From Diplonema papillatum (Eukaryota; Euglenozoa; Diplonemea; Diplonemida; Diplonemidae): a DNA stretch of 64,000 nt. The translations under genes were made by a program, and so were the position numbers. The notes beneath the pieces are model-generated. The model worked only from the letters and a program-made list of their open reading frames with translations, had not been told where the DNA came from and did not search any database. Position 1 is the stretch's first letter, and every line of letters begins with the position of its first letter. The stretch spans positions 1-64,000 of the forward strand of contig JAPJBO010000248.1 of assembly GCA_030068145.1 (NCBI GenBank). The letters run 5' to 3'. Shown here in pieces: positions 58,501 to 64,000 of this stretch.

Positions 58501-60490
58501 TGTCGACGCCTTTGAACGTCTTCAGCAGCCCGCTGCGACGAGAGCGGCACATCATCCCACAGTCGTACACGGACACCGTCCTATCGTTTTGCAGGACGAT
58601 CAACCGATTCATTTGCGCGTTCCAGCGCAGATCCGTTATGAAAGCGCCGTTTGTGGCGCAGTGCACAGCTGTGTTGGTTTGCGTTTTGCAGACAACTCGT
58701 GGGATTCTCGCAGTACACTCGGGTGATCGAAATAGGGTGTATTCTCATGTGGGAAGACAGCCCGCTGGTGGCAGCATTTCGCTGTGCGACAGTTGAACAC
58801 GCCGTTGTGGCGTTTCGTAGAATATTTGTACCAATGCATAGTTGGCGGCAATATCCGGAGTTTTAGTTGTTCGTGGGAGTCAGCAGCACCGACCTCGATG
58901 CCCATCAAATGAAGCTGGTTAAAACCAGGTCCATCAAACCAGGTGCTATTTTCGCGCGCTTTCGTGTCACAGACTAGAGATACGATGGGTTTGTTGACGG
59001 GCCAATGAACATGCCATCCAGCTAGTTAACTCCAGGTTTGGTTATGTCTCCGCGCTTTCGCATCGCGGGCATCTTTAACCGCTTCGCGTTCTTCTCGCGG
59101 AATGTTTAGGGCATGTCAGTGAACACAATTGGCGGACAAGGTCGGCGACAGCGCACAGTAATTTCAGCAACAAGAACGGCGTGTAGCAATGCTGCGTACC
59201 TTTGGAGCCCTGCTCTTCAATGTCAGCGTTCCACATCCTGACAACTCCGTCGAGTGACGCCGAGTAGAATACGTCGTTGACGGAGTTGTGCAGGATGTGG
59301 GTCATCGTGTCCTTGTTAGAGTCCGCGTCGAAGACTTGCGGCGTCGAAAAGAACTCGTCCTTCTGGTCAGGCGACGGCAAGTGGTTGGACATGACGAGAA
59401 AGCAGCAGAACTCATCCCATCCGACAAACCCATTAGCATCGTAGTCGATACCCGTGAACCACTGGGCAAGCTCGCCGTCCGACACCCCTGTTTTCGTGGG
59501 CGAGATTGCGTATGGGACTCCTCCAGTTCTCAAGGGGGAAGATGGAGGTATTTGTTTGTGTCCTTCAGTTATCTTCTTTCAGGTACAACCCTGCGCTGTC
59601 CTTGATCAGCTTAAAGCATTCAAGGGAGGCAGTTCAGCGGAGTAGGCGCAAGTCATCAGCTTGCACCGATTACGTCCTTGTCATTTGGACGCGAATGGGT
59701 TAGAATGCAAAGAATCTGTTGCGATAATCTGTGGGATAGGGCTTGGGAGCGGGAAGTGCTTGGCAAAGGTTCAGCCCGTATTGCAGTTTACTGAGCAAGA
59801 CGCATGGCTAGATGAGCACGACCACCTCGAATCGACACCAGGAGAATTCGGGTGGAGCTGGCTTCTGCAACTAGTAATATTCCGGTAAAAGGTGGCACTC
59901 CTCAACTAGCCCGAACCAACAGGATCGAAGAATGTCAGTCACACCTTCCCGATTTCTCAGCTGGGAGGTAACAACTTTGTACAAGTGTTGGTATTCGTCA
60001 ATCTTCGGTCTGATGCGAAACAAACAAACTACCAGCCCACGTTCTTGGGCTCCCTCGGAGGCTAGGAACACTGCTAGCGTACTCCCCTTTTTAGGTACAG
60101 ATCCAAGTACTTCAGCTGGAAACAAGCGAACACAAGCACACCTGGCAAGAAGATTGTGCCAAAAGTATCAAGAAACTCGGCCTCGCCGACGCCGACGTCG
60201 CCGTTGGGCTTCCGGTACTCGAAGACGGCTTTTAGGTCAAGCAGCAGCGTTTCCATCTCCTGCGTGGCTTGGTCGCGCTTCTTGAGCTCGCGAAGCAGGA
60301 ACTTGTCATCGTGGTCATCTTTGGCGCCGTCGCAAGCCACGCCGTCCTTCCGGTCCCGCTCCCTGCGCCGGCGGGCGGCTTCGAAGCAGCCGACCATGCG
60401 CTCATTCAGGTTCTGGTAGATCGCGTGGAGCTTCGCCACGACGTCGCTTCCCTCCGTGGACAGGTCGGATCGGTAGCCATTGGCGGGCAT
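52531..60490 (-). CDS. five-exon EF-hand/WD-repeat protein (WDR49/WDY-like)
   Basis: Exons: 60490-60142, 59487-59200, 58668-58420, 56208-53368 and 53078-52531; all junctions are phase 1 and sum to 4275 nt (1424 residues). Donors are CCAG|GTGTGC, AAAG|GTACGC, CAA|GTAGCC and CTCG|GTGTGT; acceptors all end in AG (AACAG, CACAG, CACAG, CGCAG). The exon 3 donor is the least certain. The N-terminus is a coiled coil. A paired EF-hand region crosses the exon 1-2 junction, with a canonical second loop at 131-142 (D-x-D-x-N-G...E). WD-type repeats follow (VVRMW, KTIKIWDV, DCMVRLW among them) through exon 4, interrupted by four copies of a 37-residue RPTEK...DAKGPSSP repeat. The architecture resembles WDR49/WDR64/WDY proteins, often ciliary. 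Introns are 654, 531, 2211 and 289 bp. Confidence 0.86.
53188..53262. repeat. 22-bp hairpin unit inside intron 4 of the EF-hand/WD gene
   Basis: Two to three units (GCGGGAGTGG, CACTCCCTCAATGCGGGAGTG) of the minisatellite found at 48950-49440. Confidence 0.8.
53265..53340. repeat. intron repeat with TACAAGCA/TGCTTTGTA hairpin, copy in intron 4
   Basis: ATTACCTCCTTTGATCTTTTGC through CAAAGCAGGTGCTTGTACAA matches 58206-58282 in intron 3. The end forms an inverted repeat (TTTGTACAAAG...CTTGTACAAA). It starts 28 bp from the exon 4 donor. Confidence 0.82.
56264..56379 (-). repeat. solo terminal repeat of the VIPER/TATE-like element in intron 3
   Basis: Nearly identical to the element termini (one clear change, GTGCATC for GTTCATC). 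It ends GACACAAAAA followed by CCCTGCC. It lies 55 bp upstream of the exon 4 acceptor of the EF-hand/WD gene, in the same orientation as the full copies. Confidence 0.9.
56398..56681. repeat. tandem duplication of about 157 bp in intron 3
   Basis: GAGTTGTTAACACACTCATT through CACCTTAGGTCAGCTCTCGG occurs twice with few differences (starts near 56398 and 56560). Confidence 0.87.
56709..57321 (-). pseudogene. fragment of a cyclase / adenylate-kinase-like gene inside intron 3
   Basis: Two exon-like pieces share phase: 57321-57092 (acceptor CAAACAG, donor GAAG|GTATGA) and 56759-56709 (acceptor AATAG, donor CTG|GTAAGC). The first encodes an LRGK...VKAKGKGK...LLEG pattern like the C-terminal end of class III nucleotide cyclases. 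The second encodes NPVILVLGGPASG, the P-loop of adenylate/UMP-CMP kinases. No continuation of either domain was found nearby. I infer a captured or decayed piece of a host gene, or an unrecognised nested gene. Entry phase 2 does not fit exon 3 of the surrounding gene. Confidence 0.5.
58206..58282. repeat. intron repeat with hairpin, copy in intron 3
   Basis: ATCACCTCCTTTGATCTTTTGC through CAAAGCAGGTGCTTATACAA, about 80 percent like 53265-53340. A shorter related string, GAAGCAGGTGCTTAGTCAAAAG in two overlapping pieces, lies at 47980-48000 in intron 2 of the SAM gene. Confidence 0.8.
59780..59955. repeat. dispersed repeat of about 180 bp, copy 2 (intron 1 of the EF-hand/WD gene)
   Basis: Second copy of the unit at 37373-37556. 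It is preceded at 59696 by a short match (GGGTTAGAATGCAAAGAATCTG in pieces) to the 3' end of the Cys/His-tail LINE. Both lie in intron 1. Confidence 0.85.
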
Positions 60491-60532
60491 TGTCTCCCGC
60501 TCGCACGCCGTCGCCTCATGGAAAGGGGTGGG

Positions 60533-60850
60533 TGAGACTCTGAGTGAGCAGTGCAGAAAGGGGGCAAAAACTGTGTGTCTGCGAAGGGCTTGGGAGAAGC
60601 TCAGAAGAACTGAAAACGAGCAGTGCCTGACGAAGCCGTGCCCACGACAGGAGCGTTGGGCATTATTTCCCAGGGGTGAGACTATGAGTGAGCGCAGAAA
60701 GGGGGCTTGGGAGAAGCTCAGAAGAACTGAAAACGAGCAGTGCCTGACGAACTTGCCCACAGGAGCGTTCGGCATCATTTCCCAGACTCACGCCGTCGCC
60801 TCATGGAAAGACGTGGGTGAGACGATGAGAGAGAAGTGCAGAAGGAGTTT
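60533..60850. repeat. tandem duplication upstream of the EF-hand/WD start codon
   Basis: GCTTGGGAGAAGCTCAGAAG and AACTGAAAACGAGCAGTGCC are each present at about 60588-60632 and 60704-60745. GGTGAGAC...GTGAG strings occur three times. The block lies 40-350 bp upstream of the ATG at 60490, so it may contain the promoter or leader. Confidence 0.82.
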
Positions 60851-61483
60851 GTCTGAGACAAACATCAGTCCTGTTACCAGTCAGAGACATCGGCCCTCCG
60901 ACTCCCCCTTCCCTGAACCGCTACCTGACCCACCTAGCCATCTTTCCCCCTGTTTTCGCTTCTTCATTCTGGCTCATTTTGCCAGGGCATAAGCGACTGC
61001 GAGGAGGACCGAGGACCCCATGAAGGAGACGGATACTGAAGATGCGATGGTGACCTGGGGGCTGACTTGGTAGGCTTGTGAGAGCACATGATGGTTGTGG
61101 ATATATTGTGGCACAAGGTAAGCTAGCCATCGCGGTTAGGAGTACAAGACCAGGCGACCAAGGAGACGTAGCGTGACCCTATGATTGGCCTGGGACAGGT
61201 ATGATGGGCCATATTGCTGGGGGGCCCAGAAAGCACATACCCCGTCGCTACCTGTGCTTTATGAACAGCGGCAATGGTAACTCCGGGTTTGCATCAAGAC
61301 CAGGCAATAGTGCGCCGCGTGCAATCTCTCCGCCGGACAAAACCCGCGTGCACGTTCACTAAGCGCACACGGGCGCCTTGGAACAACACGAAAGGGAGGA
61401 CCGAAGAATAAGCTGATCAAGACTCCGTTGAGTAACATCGAAACCCAACAAAAAAAAAGGGGGAACATGTTCGGCAGTATGAA

Positions 61484-61680
61484 AGAATAGTTGAGTTGCA
61501 GCTCTTGACAAAGATAGATGGAAAAAAGAAGATGTTTCTATTCTTCGCTTATTCTCACAAACGGGGGGGTCGGTCCTGCTTTTGGCTTTGTAGGTTCTCC
61601 CGACTCCCCAATTCGTGGTTAGCACAAACTCAAGAGGTCTAGTCAACTATTCCCTGCAGTATTGGCATACTTTCAAAAAG
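61484..61680. repeat. 190-bp direct repeat, copy 1
   Basis: GAATAGTTGAGTTGCAGCTC through CCCTGCAGTATTGGCATACT matches 62366-62556 with few changes and small indels. Confidence 0.9.
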
Positions 61681-62063
61681 AAATTGAACACAAGAAAGGG
61701 GGCCGCGAAAAGAAGGGAAAAAAAGTCGGATAGAAACGCGTTCTGCAGCTGCTGAAAAATGACAACGCGTAGACCCTACTCTCAGGCTCAGTGGGTAAAT
61801 GATCCGCATTTTCGCGTTTTCGGGGGAAGGGGCGAGGAGACCTTCGGTCTCCGCATTTTCGCAAACATCGCTTTGTTGAGCCGATGCCTCTCATCTCACC
61901 TTTTAAACACGGCTGGGTCACGCATGCTCTTGACAGACGCTAGCGCCCGCCATTGTGCACGTGTGTTGCAGTCGTTGGGTTGGTATTGACAAGGGGTTTC
62001 ATCGGACACTCGGACGAGCTTCGTTACTTCACCGCCGCAGGTTCCCCCCTGCCCTGGGATGTC

Positions 62064-62116
62064 GCTTGTTGCGTTAGTGGGGAGTCATTTGCATACAAAT
62101 GAGTGCCGCGCTGCAC
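62064..62116. repeat. palindrome-bearing repeat, copy 3
   Basis: TTGCGTTAGTGGGGAGTCAT then TTGCATACAAATGAGT. One base of the palindrome centre is changed compared with 30391 and 34218, and the right side is more diverged (GCCGCGCTGC). Confidence 0.8.
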
Positions 62117-62365
62117 AAAACACCTGTACACGTATGCACTCAAGCGCAACGGATTCCGAATTCATTCCCGCACATTTCCGACGGAGCTCTTTTTCGGAAG
62201 CGAACGGCGCGAACAACGGGGAAAGGGGGGCTCGAACGGAAAATTACAAAATTCCAGAAAGTACGAGAAATCCGGGTTTCGCAAACGAGAGGACGGTGCA
62301 GCAGGGGCCCTAGGAAGTCGATTGCCAGGGCTGGGCGAAGCGGCAGCAGGGAACGCCAAAGAATA

Positions 62366-62556
62366 GATGAGTTGTAGCTCTTGACAAAGGTAGATGGAAA
62401 AAAGAAGGTGGTGTATTCTTCGCTTTTTCTCACGAACGGGGGGGTCGGTCCTGCTTTTGGCTTTGTTGTAGGTTCTCCCGACTCCCCAATTCGTGGTTAG
62501 CACAAACTCAAGAGGTCTAGTCAACTATTCCCTGCAGTATGAGCATACTTTCAACA
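62366..62556. repeat. 190-bp direct repeat, copy 2
   Basis: Second copy of the unit at 61484-61680, about 880 bp away in the same orientation. Confidence 0.9.
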
Positions 62557-63396
62557 AAAAAAACAGGCACTTCGCTATGTTTGCGTCGTGCCGGTTCGTC
62601 GGTATCGGTACTCTTACCCTGTTTCCTCTTCGTCTTTTTCAGGGTCGGAATTCTGATCAGTAGTTCTGACACCAGTGCCGCAGGCACAAGGCCCACCTCG
62701 ACGGTAGATCGTCCAACTCCGGGGAAACCCTGCAATATATTTCTTGCCACGTGCGTGAGGAGAGTCACAAAGCACGGAAAGAAGGAGGACGGGAATTCCT
62801 AAAATTTTGTATCAGATAAGGTTTCAAACGAGAAGAGCTGATCTCCTCGAGTGAGACGCTGACCCCCTGGAGAAGAATATATGAGAAACAGGACGTTCAA
62901 TGGCAAGCGACGACTAAGGAAACCAAAAGAAAAAAAAAAAAAAAAACAGAGGCGGCACAGGATTGACCTCGGACGGGACATGGAAGGTGCATCGTCTCAG
63001 CAAGACGAGACGCGCTCTCTAGCCATTCCCTGCACTACTTGCGACGATACTGGCGAGAACGATCGAGTCGCAGCCTTGGCAAAAAAGAGGATGTTGAGAT
63101 CGGTCCTGCTTTGGGTATCGCGGGCGGCAAACTGAAGAGGTCGAGTCATGTTTTCAAGCAAATAACGCAGACATGCGCTTCGCCACAGAAAGCCACAAAT
63201 CACACGTTACGTTCTACCTGCCTTGCCCTGAGTTGCTCTGCATCAACAAGGTGGGTACGAAACGATTCGTTATGCAACGCAAAACAACCCATAATTGGCT
63301 ATATTTTAGACTGTTTCGAGTTTATAGAACGCGGAATTGGTTGAACCTCCGGTTCTGTGAGGTTTGTGGGTGTGTGTCTTGGTCCCGCTTCGCGGT

Positions 63397-64000
63397 TTAC
63401 GCTTTGCAGAGCACGATGTTGAGGCCAAGCTCTTCGCGCTCCTGCTCCGCGATGACAACGTCAGCGTCGGTTTTGGCGGCCAGCGGCGCAACGTCGGAGC
63501 CGAGGGCCGACTTGATGTCGTCGAGCTTTTGGTCGAATGCTTTTTGGTAGTCTTCGTCTTCGGCGGAGAAGAAGAGCTTGATCTTGTCCGTGATGTCAAG
63601 ACCCGCCCGCTTGCGCAGCTGCTGCACGGCCGCGACGATCTCGCGGGAGATGCCGCTGATGATCGTCTGCTCGTCCTGCTCGACGTCCACGAGCACCAGC
63701 ACGCGGCCGTCAGTGTGCGTCTCGTACCCGGTGACACCCGGCTTGAACGACCGGATGAGCTTGATGTCCTCTTCGAGAACCTCGAACCCTGCCACCGTCA
63801 CCTTGCCGTTCGCTTTGATCTCCTTCAGCACTCTCTCACCTTCCTCGGCAATAGCCTTGGCAACGACCTTGCCTTCCTTTTTGAACTTCTTCCCCAGCTT
63901 CGGGCCGTCGCCTTCGACGGTCGTCTCGACGTAGTCACCTTCGTTCGTGGTGCACTCGACTTCGAACGCGTTGACCTCTTCCTTCACGTAGTCCATCATT
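63397..64000 (-). CDS. IARS1-like (IleRS): isoleucyl-tRNA synthetase, cytosolic type, C-terminal part
   Basis: The last 200 or so residues of an open frame that continues beyond the window edge. The pattern YVKEEVNAF, then KLGKKFKKEGK, EEDIKLIRSF, EIVAAVQQLRKRAGLDITD matches the C-terminal extension of cytosolic isoleucyl-tRNA synthetases, which lies after the anticodon-binding domain. The catalytic HIGH/KMSKS core would lie outside the window. The stop TAA is at 63399-63397. The enzyme charges tRNA-Ile with isoleucine. GC-rich codons agree with the other host genes. Confidence 0.92.
   Translation of the reverse strand, partial: MMDYVKEEVNAFEVECTTNEGDYVETTVEGDGPKLGKKFKKEGKVVAKAIAEEGERVLKEIKANGKVTVAGFEVLEEDIKLIRSFKPGVTGYETHTDGRVLVLVDVEQDEQTIISGISREIVAAVQQLRKRAGLDITDKIKLFFSAEDEDYQKAFDQKLDDIKSALGSDVAPLAAKTDADVVIAEQEREELGLNIVLCKA

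Larger units (their letters stand above)
60851..63396. other. intergenic between IleRS and the EF-hand/WD gene
   Basis: No gene is supported. It contains two copies of a 190-bp repeat (61484-61680, 62366-62556), a palindrome-bearing repeat (62064-62116) and A/T runs (62930-62946). Confidence 0.5.

Overview
The window looks like nuclear DNA of a repeat-rich protist. I place it in Euglenozoa, most likely a diplonemid (inference). The grounds are a gag / tyrosine recombinase / RT-RNase H retroelement with the gene order known from kinetoplastid VIPER and TATE elements; an Ingi-like LINE (APE endonuclease + RT + RNase H); an R2/CRE-type LINE; host genes with ordinary GT-AG introns; and the placement of every supported coding region, host or mobile, on the minus strand. 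No rRNA, tRNA or CRISPR array was recognised.

Layout, left to right. Positions 1-9402: an Ingi-like LINE with three overlapping ORFs, whose middle ORF (ORF1) carries a ubiquitin-like domain ending in LRGG. Positions 9403-13133: an R2/CRE-like LINE bounded by poly(A) runs. Positions 14018-15673: a truncated hAT-like transposase ORF with an unexpected signal-peptide-like start. Positions 16010-18600: a 41-bp satellite array and several minisatellites, one with TTAGGG cores. Positions 18845-22476 and 25806-29681: two near-identical copies of a VIPER/TATE-like element; the second sits inside a 41-bp satellite array. Positions 24444-24908: a small coiled-coil protein. Positions 29852-36915: a graveyard of 5'-truncated copies of related LINE-like elements that share a C-terminal ELA-x-x-FE module, followed in two of the copies by a Cys/His-rich tail. 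A third satellite array lies at 34361-34937.

From about 38 kb the host genes dominate: a type I membrane protein (38038-39942), a coiled-coil protein (42286-43350), a three-exon gene with a C-terminal SAM domain and a dynein-stalk-like region (50276 down to 46166), and a five-exon EF-hand/WD-repeat gene (60490 down to 52531). The 3' end of cytosolic isoleucyl-tRNA synthetase closes the window (63397 to the edge). Both multi-exon models were built by hand, and splice phases agree at every junction. Their introns hold minisatellites, a solo terminal repeat of the VIPER/TATE-like element, a shared hairpin repeat and a fragment of a cyclase/adenylate-kinase-like gene.

The SAM-domain and EF-hand/WD genes would fit cytoskeletal or flagellar roles by family; the synthetase is housekeeping. 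Host genes are separated by kilobases of repeats. The single coding direction fits polycistronic, trans-spliced transcription, but no spliced-leader gene was seen.
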